The notes under the pieces: generated by a model
What the model saw: the letters and a program-made list of their open reading frames with translations, nothing else
The model's database searches: none
Told to the model about the DNA's origin: nothing
In this document: in pieces, positions 1 to 8,364 of the stretch
Position numbering within the stretch: the first letter of the stretch is position 1
How the letters are laid out: the number at the start of each line of letters is the position of its first letter
Program-made: the position numbers and the translations under genes
NCBI RefSeq assembly: GCF_900107925.1
Contig: NZ_FNUJ01000004.1
Span: forward strand, 744,001-808,000
DNA: 64,000 nt
Source of the DNA: Amycolatopsis pretoriensis
Lineage (GTDB): Bacteria > Actinomycetota > Actinomycetes > Mycobacteriales > Pseudonocardiaceae
Direction of reading: 5' to 3'

Positions 1-792
1 GCCGGCCTCGGGAAGACCAGCCTGGCCGAGCAGTACGCGTTCCTCTTCCGGGACGCTTTCCCCGGCGGCGTGCGGTGGCTCGACCTGGCCGGCGCGGACG
101 ACCCCGCCGGCGCGCTCGCGCGGTTCCACGCGCACATCCGCATGATCGCGGCGGACCTCGGCGCCGACGTCGGCGACCGGTCCCCGGAGGAGGTTCGCGA
201 CCTGGTCGCGCGGCACCTCGAAGCCGCGCGGAAGCCGCAGCTGTGGGTCATCGACGACGTCCCGCCGGACCTGCCGGCCGCCGTGCTCGACGAGCTGGTG
301 ATGCCGACGTCGTACGTCCGGACGGTGCTCACCACCCGCTCCGGCCACCCCGCCTGGCCGGCTCCGGTCGTCGACCTCGGCGGCCTGACCGAGGACGAGG
401 GAACCGAGCTGTACACCGAGATCGCCGGGTCGGCGGACCCCGTCGAGCTCGCGGCCGTGCGCCGGCTCGTCGGGCGGTGCGGCGGGCACCCGATGGTGTT
501 GACGAGCGTCTGCACGGCGTTGCGCGACCGCCGCAGCGCCACCGGGATCGCCGGCGCGCTCGACGCCGTGACGGGCACCGCCGCCGACGTCCTGCGCGAG
601 GTCGCGATCGCCCGGACGCCCGTGCCGCGGCGGGTCCGGCGCGCGGAGCCGGTGGGGGAGCTCGTCCGGCACGCCCTGCTGACCCACTTCGGCGTGGACG
701 GGCAGCTCCTGGTCCGCGACACGACGGCGAACCGGCTGATCAAGGCCGTGCGTGCCATCATCGGGCATGGTCACCCTTCGCGATACCCGTGA
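1..792 (+). CDS. STAND/NB-ARC ATPase, 5'-truncated by the window edge
   Basis: The reading frame is open from the first base and begins inside a Walker A motif (AGLGKTSL), so the true start lies upstream. A Walker B-like strand follows (LWVIDDVP), then a sensor-like TVLTTRSG, and a winged-helix boundary resembling GLPL (CGGHPMVL). This is the NB-ARC/STAND order seen in AfsR-type and other signal-integrating ATPases of actinomycetes. The protein ends about 60 residues after the nucleotide-binding region, with no TPR or WD40 sensor at the C-terminus, so any sensor or effector must be upstream. The stop overlaps the next gene. Family assignment is firm; target and effector are unknown. Confidence 0.8.
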   Translation, partial: AGLGKTSLAEQYAFLFRDAFPGGVRWLDLAGADDPAGALARFHAHIRMIAADLGADVGDRSPEEVRDLVARHLEAARKPQLWVIDDVPPDLPAAVLDELVMPTSYVRTVLTTRSGHPAWPAPVVDLGGLTEDEGTELYTEIAGSADPVELAAVRRLVGRCGGHPMVLTSVCTALRDRRSATGIAGALDAVTGTAADVLREVAIARTPVPRRVRRAEPVGELVRHALLTHFGVDGQLLVRDTTANRLIKAVRAIIGHGHPSRYP

Positions 793-1621
793 GCCGGAGC
801 TCAACAGCGGGGTCCTGCCCGGGAACGTGCGGGCCGACGACTGGGTCATGCTCGTCCTCGCCGCCGGTTCGGTCGGGTTGCTCGGGTTCATGCTGCTGAG
901 CCCGCCCGGGCGGGACGCCGGCCTGGTGATCTTCTACGTCGACTGCGGGATCTGCGGGGTGTTCCTCCTCGAGTTCCTCTGGCGGTGGCGGAAACGGCGG
1001 TGGGCCAAGAAGTTCCTCGTGCGCAACTGGTACGAGCTGTTCGCCATGATCCCGTTCGCGCACCCCGTGGCGGCCGCGCACAAGTTCGTCGGGGTCGTGC
1101 TGCTGCTGATCCGGATCGGACGGGCCGCGGACCGGGCCGTCGGCGAGCAGTTCACCTACCGGCTCGTCGACAAGCTGTCCGAGCCGATCGTCAAGGCGAT
1201 CAAGAAGCCGGTGACCATCGCCGTGCTCGACGAGGTCGTCAAGGTGCTGGAAACCGGGAACTACCCGGAAAACCTCGCGAAGTCCCTCAACGCCAACAAG
1301 GACGAGCTGCGCACGATCATCGCCGAGAAGATCGCCGAAGACCCGCAGCTCGGGAAGCTCAAGCGGTTGCCGTTCCACGACGAGATCGTGCGGACGGTCG
1401 TCGACACGTCGTTCCGCGTGCTGCTCGAAGTGCTCGTCGACCCGCGGATCGACGACTTCTTCTCGGCCGTCGTGCGCGACAACCGCGAGCAGATCCGCCA
1501 AGCCGTGCAGCTCGGCCTGCACGAGACCGAGGACGACGAGAAGGAGCAGTCCCTGCCCGTGCGCACCCAGCACTCGGCCGCGCTCGAGTACGACCGGCTG
1601 CACCCGAGGTCACGGCCGTGA
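767..1621 (+). CDS. Voltage-sensor-like (ion-channel superfamily) membrane protein
   Basis: About 284 residues. There are two or three N-terminal hydrophobic segments (around residues 22-42 and 54-72, then a third after WYELFAMIPF), followed by a basic helix and a long charged cytoplasmic C-terminus. The arrangement resembles the S1-S4 sensor of voltage-gated ion-channel proteins, but no pore helix or selectivity filter (GYGD type) is visible, so it may be a sensor without a channel. The ATG at 767 was preferred to a GTG at 752 because it gives the shorter overlap with the upstream ATPase gene; both remain possible. The 3' end overlaps the convergent MerR gene by 12 bp inside a perfect 16-bp palindrome. 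Function is inferred from topology only. Confidence 0.6.
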   Translation: MVTLRDTREPELNSGVLPGNVRADDWVMLVLAAGSVGLLGFMLLSPPGRDAGLVIFYVDCGICGVFLLEFLWRWRKRRWAKKFLVRNWYELFAMIPFAHPVAAAHKFVGVVLLLIRIGRAADRAVGEQFTYRLVDKLSEPIVKAIKKPVTIAVLDEVVKVLETGNYPENLAKSLNANKDELRTIIAEKIAEDPQLGKLKRLPFHDEIVRTVVDTSFRVLLEVLVDPRIDDFFSAVVRDNREQIRQAVQLGLHETEDDEKEQSLPVRTQHSAALEYDRLHPRSRP

Positions 1622-1623
1622 CC
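1608..1623. repeat. 16-bp perfect palindrome carrying both stop codons
   Basis: GGTCACGGCCGTGACC is fully self-complementary. It contains the TGA stop of the rightward membrane-protein gene and the TGA stop of the leftward MerR gene. It may act as a minimal shared termination or mRNA-end structure; it has no U-tract. Confidence 0.6.
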
Positions 1624-2308
1624 GCAGGTACGCGCCGAGCAGGCCCGCCGCGTCGAGCATGGCCACCCCCCGTGCGGTGAGCTTCTCCCGCCAGGTTTCC
1701 AGGGCGTCCACGAGGGACTCCGTGCCGCCGGCGGTGCGGACCTGGCCGATCACCGTCGCGATGTGTTCCAGTGGGTAGCCGCCGCGCCGCAGCAGGTGCG
1801 TCAGCTCCGCGTCCCGGATGTCGGCCGCGGTGAAAACCCGGTAGCCGGTGGCGGGGTTGCGGCGCGGCACGAGGATGCCCGCGCGTTCCCACGCCCGGAT
1901 GGTCGCCGCCGTGACGGCGAGGCGGTGGGCGAGTTCGCCGATCGAAAAGTCGGTCGCGGCCGGCTCGGGTGCCGCGGTCGTCAGATGGCTGATGGCTGTC
2001 CGCACCGCGTTGAGGGTTTCGCGGTCGCGGAGGAGCTGCTCGTGGCCGCGGTCGACGAGCGTCAGGGCGCGGCCGAGGTCGTCGTCGTGGACGGCGTGCA
2101 TGATCCCGCCGGCCGTCGCGTGGCCGTACGCGGGGACCAGCGCCAGGAACGCACGCAGGGCGGACGCGTGGGCGTCGGTGTAGATCCGGTATCCACTGGC
2201 TGTGCGGTCGGCAGGCGGGAGGAAGCCGTCCTGCTCGTAGTTGCGGACCGCCTGCGTGGAGATGCCGTGCTCACGGGCGAGGTCCGCAGGTCTCAATGGA
2301 GTGTTCAA
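1610..2308 (-). CDS. TioE-type double-domain MerR regulator
   Basis: 232 residues with two MerR-type winged helices in one chain. The first is near residues 6-75 (LAREHGISTQAVRNYE), the second near 123-190 (IGELAHRLAVTAATIRAWE). This duplicated arrangement characterises the TioE family of actinomycete regulators, which often sit beside resistance-type genes. It is divergent from the erythromycin-esterase gene with only 17 bp between start codons, so control of that gene is likely. The start is a TTG at 2308; seven bases upstream on the minus strand is TCGAAT, a plausible -10 for a leaderless message. The ligand is unknown. Confidence 0.85.
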   Translation of the reverse strand: MNTPLRPADLAREHGISTQAVRNYEQDGFLPPADRTASGYRIYTDAHASALRAFLALVPAYGHATAGGIMHAVHDDDLGRALTLVDRGHEQLLRDRETLNAVRTAISHLTTAAPEPAATDFSIGELAHRLAVTAATIRAWERAGILVPRRNPATGYRVFTAADIRDAELTHLLRRGGYPLEHIATVIGQVRTAGGTESLVDALETWREKLTARGVAMLDAAGLLGAYLRSRP

Positions 2309-2317
2309 GGATACGAT
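2292..2317. promoter_or_regulatory. MerR-type dyad and leaderless esterase promoter
   Basis: An imperfect 18-bp dyad (CTCAATGGAGTGTTCAAG, 2292-2309) sits directly upstream of TACGAT (2312-2317). TACGAT lies 8 bp before the esterase ATG and fits a -10 for a leaderless message. MerR proteins bind between -35 and -10, so the placement fits activation of the esterase gene. The dyad also covers the TTG start of the regulator. No good -35 was seen, as is common for MerR-activated promoters. Confidence 0.35.
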
Positions 2318-2325
2318 TCGACCAC

Positions 2326-3291
2326 ATGGACATCACGGACTTCACCGCCGAACTGCTCGCGTTCGGCGAGCCGACGCACTTCGAACCGGCCTTCGCGCGG
2401 GTCCGCAACGAGCTGTTCGCCCGGCTCGCCGAGCACGGCTTCCGGGCGATCGCGCTGGAGACCGACCGCGTCGCCGCGCTCGACGGCGGGTTCTCGCACG
2501 GCTTCGGCGAGCTGGCCGGCAACCAGCAGCTGCTCGCCTGGCTGCGTGAGTACAACGAGACCGCCGCCGAACCGCTGACCTTCCACGGCTTCGACGCCCC
2601 GACGGAGATGTTCAGCGCGCCCAGCCCGCGCGCCTACCTCGAACACGCCCGCGACCACCTTGGCGTGAGCGTCGACATCGCGGCCCTGACCGGGGACGAC
2701 GAACGCTGGAGCCGGTCCGAGGCGATCCTCGACCCGGCCGCGTCGCCCGGCGCGTCACCCGAGGCCCGTGAACTGCGGGTCATCGCGGACGACCTCCTCA
2801 TGGCCCTCGACGCCCGCGTCGAGCCGGCCGCACGCGTCGCGCGGATCCACGCGACCGCCGGGCTCGACCTGCTGCGCTACCACGCCGCGTCCGCGCTGCC
2901 CGGCGACCGGGACACGAGGATCGCGCGGCTCGCGGGCGCCCGCGCGGTCATCATGGCCCGGAACCTCCTGGACATCCACGCTTCGCACCCGGGCCGGACG
3001 TTCGTGTTCGCGCACAATGCCCACCTGGGATCCGGCGCGGGGGCGATCGTCGCGTCGCGGCTCGGCGGCCGGTCCGCGTTCATCGCCGGCAGCCTCGGCC
3101 ACAGCGAAGCGCTCGGCCTCGGCGAGCCGGACCCCGATACTTACGAAGGCTCGCTGCAACGCGAAACGAAGACCTGGCGGCTGACCACCGACATCCCGGC
3201 CGGCCGCACCCGGGAAGACGCCGACCACCGGTACGCACCGCTCACCCAGGACCTGCTCGACGCCGCCGGCGCCGTCCTGCACATCGCGTGA
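2326..3291 (+). CDS. Erythromycin esterase family protein
   Basis: 321 residues. The N-terminal GEPTH motif (His18), a Glu in IALETD (Glu45) and a late AHNAHLG segment match the His/Glu catalytic features of erythromycin-esterase and succinoglycan-biosynthesis (Ere-like) proteins. The family hydrolyses the lactone ring of macrolides, but many members have unknown substrates. It is divergent from a TioE-type MerR regulator, a pairing that points to inducible detoxification. The ATG at 2326 was chosen because the protein aligns from there and a -10-like element precedes it by 8 bp. A strong terminator follows the stop immediately. Macrolide specificity is not shown by the sequence. Confidence 0.8.
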   Translation: MDITDFTAELLAFGEPTHFEPAFARVRNELFARLAEHGFRAIALETDRVAALDGGFSHGFGELAGNQQLLAWLREYNETAAEPLTFHGFDAPTEMFSAPSPRAYLEHARDHLGVSVDIAALTGDDERWSRSEAILDPAASPGASPEARELRVIADDLLMALDARVEPAARVARIHATAGLDLLRYHAASALPGDRDTRIARLAGARAVIMARNLLDIHASHPGRTFVFAHNAHLGSGAGAIVASRLGGRSAFIAGSLGHSEALGLGEPDPDTYEGSLQRETKTWRLTTDIPAGRTREDADHRYAPLTQDLLDAAGAVLHIA

Positions 3292-3296
3292 AAAAA

Positions 3297-3333
3297 GCGG
3301 CCCCGCACCGGGTCGGGACCGGTGCGAGGCCGC
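3297..3333. terminator. Strong bidirectional intrinsic terminator
   Basis: A 15-bp stem with one mismatch (GCGGCCCCGCACCGG at 3297-3311 pairing with 3319-3333) and a 7-base loop. On its left is a run of six A (3291-3296), which becomes a U-tract for leftward transcripts. It therefore ends the CBM56/GH55-like gene and also lies just after the esterase stop. Confidence 0.9.
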
Positions 3334-3345
3334 TGTTCACCCGGG

Positions 3346-5670
3346 TTACGGGTAGTTCACCACGTTGACCGGCACGGTGCCCGAAGGCGTGACCCCGCCC
3401 GTGTCGTTGATGACGTGGGTGATCGTGCCGCGGTAGTTGAGCGACACCGTCAGCAGGCTGTGGAACCGGACGCCGCTGTTGTTCGGCACCTCGAACGCGT
3501 GGTAGCTGGACACCGCCGGGTCCGTGTCGAAGAAGCAGTAGCTCCCGAGACCCCACGCCTCATGCGACGTCACGTTCGCGCCGACCTTGTAGGCGGCATA
3601 CCCCGCGACTCCCGATGGGGCGTTCCACGATGCCTGGTTCGGGACGTCGTAGGGCATTTCGTTCTGGAAGAAGATCGTCTTCCCGCCCTGGCCGTTCCAG
3701 ATCACCTGGTACTTCTGGTAGTGCTCGACGAACAGGCCGGTGGCCGTCACGTTCGCGCCGTTCACCACGAGCCCGGTGTCGGCGGTGTTCGTGTTCCAGC
3801 CGTAGGTGCCCGCGTTGCCGTGGTCGGCCCGCCAAGCCCAGATGTGGTCGATGATCGTGTTGGCGCTGTTGACGATCAGGCTGTTCGTCGCCTTGCCGGC
3901 GATCGCGCCGCCGATCCGGAAGAACACGTCCTGGACCGTCGTCGGGTTCGAGGCGTGCGACGCCGACGAGCCGGACTGGCCGACCGTGAGCAGAGCTTGC
4001 GAGTTCGTCGTGCCCGCGTCGAAGAGCAGGCCCTTGAGCCGCACGCCGTCCACATCGGACACCTGCATCGCGTTGACGCCGTTGTCCGGCACCAGGGTCG
4101 GGTAGCCGATACCGAGGATGGTGGTACCGGCCTTGGTCACGTTGAGCGTCTGGTTGAGGTGGTAGACGCCCGGCGTGAAGAACAGGTTGCAGCCCGCGGC
4201 CAGCGCGTTGTTGATCGACGAGGCCGTGTCACCGGACTTGACGACGTAGAACTGGCTCATCGGCGCCGAGGTGCCCGGGGTGCTGCCGTTCGCCCAGCTC
4301 GGGCCGGAAGCGTTGGTGCGCAGAGAAGGCAGGAACACGCGGTACTTGCCGGTGCCGTCGACGTAGAGGTAGGGCACGTCGCGGGAAACCGGGGTGGTGG
4401 AGAGGGTCGTCTCCGGCGGGTTCGGGAACGTGTTGGCCGGCGCGCCGCTGGTGCCGGAGAAGACCATGTTCCAGACGCCGCCGTTCCAGCTGCCGAGCTG
4501 CGAGTCGCGGGTGTACCACTGCTGCTGCGACACCGATGCGGCCTGGCCGGCGACCTTCGTGTCGGCGATGTAGCCGCCGCTGGCGAAGCCGTAGCTCGCC
4601 GGGTAGAGCTGCAGCCCGCCGCGGACGTCCATCCGGCGGAACGGCGCGGCCTGCGCGACGGCCCACCGCTCGTTGCCGCCGGAGGGGTTGACGGCCATGT
4701 TCTCCGCCGAGCGCCAGAAGTTCTGCAGCGCGACGCCGTTGTCGGAGGCGTTGAAGGCGTCGACCGTGACGTCGCCGTTGATCAGGACGTCGCCCGGGTT
4801 CTGGCCGAGGCCCGCGACCGAGGTGTAGAAGCCGACGTTGTCGTGCACGTTGTTGTAAGTGCCCGGCTTGAACAGGTGCGCGACGCGCCGGTCCGCCATC
4901 TGCGCGGTCAGCGTGTCCTTCTGGTTGTTGAAGTCGGTGTCCAGCTGCGCCTGGATCGTCGCCGCGGACATGCCCGGGTCGAAGATCCGCACGTTCGGCC
5001 CGAAGTTCGGGGTGTCGGACTGCGTCGGGCAGCCGGCCTGGGTGCCGATCGTGTAGGTCGCGCTCGACACGGGCGAGTTCGTCGAACCGGACTTGAGCGC
5101 GATCGCGTTGACCGTGCGGGAGTTCGGGACGCTGATCGGTCCACTGTAGAGCGTCGAGGACGCGGTCGGCGTCGAGCCGTCCACTGTGTACCGGATGGTC
5201 GCGCCCGAGGTGGCGCTGCTGATCGTCACCGTCTGGGCGGCCGAGTAGGTGCCGCCGGGCGGGCTGAACGTCGGTGCTGCCACCGTCGTCGTGCCGCCGC
5301 CGACGGTGTAGCTGAAGTGCGGGGTGTCGTACTGCGGGCCGCTCTTCTCGTAGGTGAACCAGTAGTCGAGGACGTTCCCGCTGCTCAGGCCGCTGACGGT
5401 GGACCGCCAGGTGCCGGAGCCGTTGGTCATCCGGACGTTCTGCTGGCCGACGCCCGGGACGCCGGTGTAGTGGACGTCCACGTACAGCGCCGGGGTGGTC
5501 GGGGTGAAGTTGAGCTGCACCTGCGTCGAGCTCAGCTGGCTGACGCTCTGGGTGTAGTCGTCGGCCGCGAGGGCGGCGGGGGCGCTCAGCCCGGCCGCCA
5601 CCAGCAACGCCGACGCGACGAGCGCCAGCCTTGGGCTGTGCCGTCGAAGCTTGTCCAAGGTCCGGTTCAC
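3346..5670 (-). CDS. Secreted CBM56 + CHB_HEX_C + GH55-like beta-helix protein
   Basis: 774 residues. There is a signal peptide (cut near residue 35 after PAALA), then a CBM56-type beta-1,3-glucan-binding module (about 38-125, QQNVRMTNGSGTW and a following WFTYEKSGPQYDT). Next is a chitobiase/hexosaminidase C-terminal-type Ig-like module (about 130-205), then a long Cys-containing region with right-handed beta-helix character like GH55 exo-beta-1,3-glucanases. Related actinomycete proteins are often labelled 'coagulation factor 5/8' or 'adenylyl cyclase' without support. The glucan-binding module and helix type suggest action on fungal or plant beta-1,3-glucan (inference). The GTG at 5670 has a good ribosome site (GGAGGTG, spacing about 8). 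A dyad at 5708-5726 may be its operator. Confidence 0.75.
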   Translation of the reverse strand: MNRTLDKLRRHSPRLALVASALLVAAGLSAPAALAADDYTQSVSQLSSTQVQLNFTPTTPALYVDVHYTGVPGVGQQNVRMTNGSGTWRSTVSGLSSGNVLDYWFTYEKSGPQYDTPHFSYTVGGGTTTVAAPTFSPPGGTYSAAQTVTISSATSGATIRYTVDGSTPTASSTLYSGPISVPNSRTVNAIALKSGSTNSPVSSATYTIGTQAGCPTQSDTPNFGPNVRIFDPGMSAATIQAQLDTDFNNQKDTLTAQMADRRVAHLFKPGTYNNVHDNVGFYTSVAGLGQNPGDVLINGDVTVDAFNASDNGVALQNFWRSAENMAVNPSGGNERWAVAQAAPFRRMDVRGGLQLYPASYGFASGGYIADTKVAGQAASVSQQQWYTRDSQLGSWNGGVWNMVFSGTSGAPANTFPNPPETTLSTTPVSRDVPYLYVDGTGKYRVFLPSLRTNASGPSWANGSTPGTSAPMSQFYVVKSGDTASSINNALAAGCNLFFTPGVYHLNQTLNVTKAGTTILGIGYPTLVPDNGVNAMQVSDVDGVRLKGLLFDAGTTNSQALLTVGQSGSSASHASNPTTVQDVFFRIGGAIAGKATNSLIVNSANTIIDHIWAWRADHGNAGTYGWNTNTADTGLVVNGANVTATGLFVEHYQKYQVIWNGQGGKTIFFQNEMPYDVPNQASWNAPSGVAGYAAYKVGANVTSHEAWGLGSYCFFDTDPAVSSYHAFEVPNNSGVRFHSLLTVSLNYRGTITHVINDTGGVTPSGTVPVNVVNYP

Positions 5671-5707
5671 GCCGTGACACCTCCGCCGTTGGGGATCCAC
5701 GAGCCAT

Positions 5708-5726
5708 TTGTTGCGAGTCACAACAA
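5708..5726. promoter_or_regulatory. TTGTTG-N7-CAACAA dyad upstream of the glucanase-like gene
   Basis: A perfect 6-bp inverted repeat with a 7-bp spacer lies 38 bp before the GTG start, within a 268-bp intergenic region shared with the divergent sedolisin gene. A second small hairpin (CCCGC TCA GCGGG, near 5734-5746) and an AT-rich patch (5747-5770) lie further up. The dyad suits a repressor such as LacI or GntR, but no cognate regulator is adjacent. Confidence 0.35.
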
Positions 5727-5938
5727 AGTAGCTCCCGCTCAGCGGGCTTTTAGTTACTTTTTGATAACACTTGTCTGGACCAATGCGCGAACGGGTGAAG
5801 CGGTTCGTCACTCTTCGTCGGATTGTGGTCACGGTGGGCGAATGACTGAACCGAGAAACCTTCTTCTGTCGGGTGACCCCGATGCGGTGACATGCGACGA
5901 TCCCGTGCCACACCTCGTCCCCTACCGAGGAGTAGGCA

Positions 5939-7168
5939 ATGGCGCCTCCACGGCTGTTCCGGTCCCTCGTCGTCCTCTCCCTCGTCGCGGCCCCGCTGAC
6001 GGTGGCCACCTCGACCGCCGAAGCCACGCCGCTGCAGAGCGGCGGCGTCGTGAACTTCGGCTGTGCCACCTCCGGCAAGATGCACTGCCTCGGCAAGGCG
6101 ATCCGCTCGCCGAAGGGCAACGGGCCGCTGGTCGTCTCGACGCCGGTCGGCTACGGCCCGGCCGAGATCCAGGCCGCCTACAACCTCGGCGGGCTGCACG
6201 CCAACGGCCGCACGGTGGCCATTGTGGACGCTCAGGACGCCCCGACGGCGGAGGCGGATCTCGCGAAGTTCCGCTTCGCGCGGGGACTTTCGCCGTGCAC
6301 CACGGCCAACGGCTGCTTCAAGAAGGTCAACCAGAACGGCGCGGCGAGCCCGCTGCCCGCGCCCGACTACGGCTGGGCGGAAGAGATCAGCCTCGACCTC
6401 GACGCGGTGTCCGCGACCTGCCCGGACTGCAAGATCCTGTTGGTGGAAGCCGACTCCCCGGACATCGACCCGCTGATGACGGCGGTCGACACGGCCGCGG
6501 CGACGCCGGGCGTGGTGGCCATCTCCAACAGCTACGGCGGCGCCGAGGACTCGACGATCCTGGCCGCGGACGCCCACCTGAACCACCCGGGCATCGCCGT
6601 CACGGCGTCCTCGGGCGACTCCGGCTACGGCGTGAGCTGGCCGGCGTCCTCGCCGTACGTCACGGCGGTCGGCGGTACGACGCTGAAGAAGTCGACGACC
6701 GCCGCGCGCGGCTGGACCGAGACGACGTGGAGCGGCAGCGGCTCCGGATGTTCCGCGCTGGAGGCGAAACCGGTGTGGCAGCACGACACCGGGTGTGCCA
6801 AGAGGACGGTCGCGGACGTCTCGGCGGTCGCGGACCCGGCCACCGGGCTCGGCGTCTACGACACCTACAACAGTTGCGGCAGCTCGTCGTTCTGCGACTT
6901 CCTGCTGGCGCTGGGCCTGGCCCAGGGCGCGGACGGCTGGGTGCAGGTCGGCGGCACGAGCCTGTCGTCGCCGGTGATCGCGAGCGTGTACGCGCTGGCG
7001 GGCAACTCGGTGACGTCCGGGTCGTACCCGTACGCGCACACCGGCGGGCTGTACGACGTGACGTCCGGCTCGAACGGCAGCTGCGGCGGGACGTACCTGT
7101 GCACGGCGGGTGCCGGGTACGACGGGCCCACCGGCCTGGGCACGCCGAACGGCACCTCAGGGTTCTGA
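5939..7168 (+). CDS. Secreted S53 (sedolisin) serine-carboxyl peptidase without long propeptide
   Basis: 409 residues with a signal peptide (about 1-29). The sedolisin catalytic set is visible: Glu149 and Asp153 in EEISLDLD, the oxyanion Asp227 in ASSGDSG, and Ser341 in GGTSLSSP. A C-terminal Gly/Asp-rich segment (YDGPTGLGTPNG) matches the calcium site. Most sedolisins carry a large propeptide of about 200 residues; here only about 45 residues lie between the signal peptide and the catalytic domain, so it may fold without one, as in some actinobacterial relatives. The ribosome site is GAGG. It is divergent from the CBM56/GH55-like gene, suggesting co-regulated extracellular scavenging. The stop overlaps the convergent DUF2716 gene by 12 bp. 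Confidence 0.88.
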   Translation: MAPPRLFRSLVVLSLVAAPLTVATSTAEATPLQSGGVVNFGCATSGKMHCLGKAIRSPKGNGPLVVSTPVGYGPAEIQAAYNLGGLHANGRTVAIVDAQDAPTAEADLAKFRFARGLSPCTTANGCFKKVNQNGAASPLPAPDYGWAEEISLDLDAVSATCPDCKILLVEADSPDIDPLMTAVDTAAATPGVVAISNSYGGAEDSTILAADAHLNHPGIAVTASSGDSGYGVSWPASSPYVTAVGGTTLKKSTTAARGWTETTWSGSGSGCSALEAKPVWQHDTGCAKRTVADVSAVADPATGLGVYDTYNSCGSSSFCDFLLALGLAQGADGWVQVGGTSLSSPVIASVYALAGNSVTSGSYPYAHTGGLYDVTSGSNGSCGGTYLCTAGAGYDGPTGLGTPNGTSGF

Positions 7169-8287
7169 GCGCCGGATCGGCTCGCCCAGCGCGGCGGTCA
7201 GGTCGTCGTCGATCCGCGTGAGCAGGTCGCCGAAGACGCAGATCGTTTCCTCCCAGGGGTGCCCGAAGGTGCCCAGGCGGAGGTCGCGCGTCAGGTAGAT
7301 GTGGTAGTCCCCGTCCGGGAAGGTGAAACCGGGCCAGCGCGGTCCGGCGCCGTCGACCCGGGCGGGGTCGAAGCGGTAGCCGGCGTGGTGCCAGTCGAGC
7401 CAGTACAGCTCTTCACCGTCCACAACGGACTCGCGGAGTCCTTCGTGGATGGTGGCGAGGAAGCTGTCGAGGGCGGTGTCCTCGGCGTCGCCGACGTACC
7501 AGGTCGCGGAGTTCGCCGGTTCGGTGATGCCGGGGAACTCGCGCGTGTCGGGGCGGAAGGCGAACCTCTCGTAGAACCGCGCCCAGATGTCGTCGTGTTC
7601 GGGCTCGGAGAACAACCGGCGGACCGGACGGGCGCGGGCGGGTTCGCCGGGCGACGGCAGGTGGTAGCGGGTGACGGTGGTGACCTCGCGCATTCCGGCG
7701 GCTTCGAACGCGTCACGCAGGGGACCACCCACCTCGGCGCGCAGGAACCGCACCTCGGACCGGCCCCAGGCGTGGTCGACGAGCGTGGCGGCCAAGCCGG
7801 GGTCGGTCACGCCGCCGACGACCATGGCGTCGCCGATCTCCTCGAGCCAAGCCGCCCGATCGCCGTCGAGGACGACTTCGGAAGACTGGCTCAGGTGGGC
7901 CGCGTCGGCGAGGAACTCGGCGTACGGACGGCGGTGCGGACCCGTCGCCGCGGCCAGCGCTGCCACCCGCTGATGGCCGGCCCAGTCGTGCCCGATCCCG
8001 GGGAGCGGGGTGGTGTCCGTCCCGGTCGGACAGGCGAGCACCGCCCGAGCCGGCTCCGCTTCGAAACCGGCGGCGAGCAGAGCCTCGCCGAGCCGGGCGT
8101 CGCCGTACACCGGCCAGACGATCGGCTCGTTGCGCCGCGCGAAGGCCTCGACCTGGCGTGCGACCAGCGCGTCGAGATCGCGCTCGGGCAGCGGCCCGTG
8201 GCTCACCTCGCCGTGCGTGCCGTAGTGGGTCCGGACGACCGGACCGTCGTGGTCGACGACCGCGCCGACCGGGGGGAGCTTGTTCAC
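7157..8287 (-). CDS. DUF2716-domain protein
   Basis: About 376 residues, cytoplasmic. The C-terminal half (WARFYERFAFRPD, ATWYVGDAEDTALD, YWLDWHHAGYRFDP) matches the DUF2716 family of actinobacteria. The N-terminal half (about 1-200) looks like a GNAT-type fold (ALLAAGFEAEPARAVLACP; FEAAGMREVTTVTRY), but no clear acetyl-CoA loop was found. The GTG at 8287 is preferred over an in-frame ATG at 8329 because the extra residues look unlike coding sequence; neither has a strong ribosome site. Function is unknown. Confidence 0.65.
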   Translation of the reverse strand: MNKLPPVGAVVDHDGPVVRTHYGTHGEVSHGPLPERDLDALVARQVEAFARRNEPIVWPVYGDARLGEALLAAGFEAEPARAVLACPTGTDTTPLPGIGHDWAGHQRVAALAAATGPHRRPYAEFLADAAHLSQSSEVVLDGDRAAWLEEIGDAMVVGGVTDPGLAATLVDHAWGRSEVRFLRAEVGGPLRDAFEAAGMREVTTVTRYHLPSPGEPARARPVRRLFSEPEHDDIWARFYERFAFRPDTREFPGITEPANSATWYVGDAEDTALDSFLATIHEGLRESVVDGEELYWLDWHHAGYRFDPARVDGAGPRWPGFTFPDGDYHIYLTRDLRLGTFGHPWEETICVFGDLLTRIDDDLTAALGEPIRRSEP

Positions 8288-8364
8288 GGGACCGATCTTG
8301 CACGGACGGGTGACGTTCGTGCAGCGCATTTTCGCGTGTCCCCGCGCGGGGTAAGGATGTCTGC

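Noticed and set aside
3322-7221. A very long rightward open frame opposite the CBM56/GH55-like gene
   Set aside because: Its product is Arg/Ala/Gly/Val-rich with no domain, and it is antisense to a gene with signal peptide and recognisable modules; it arises from high GC.
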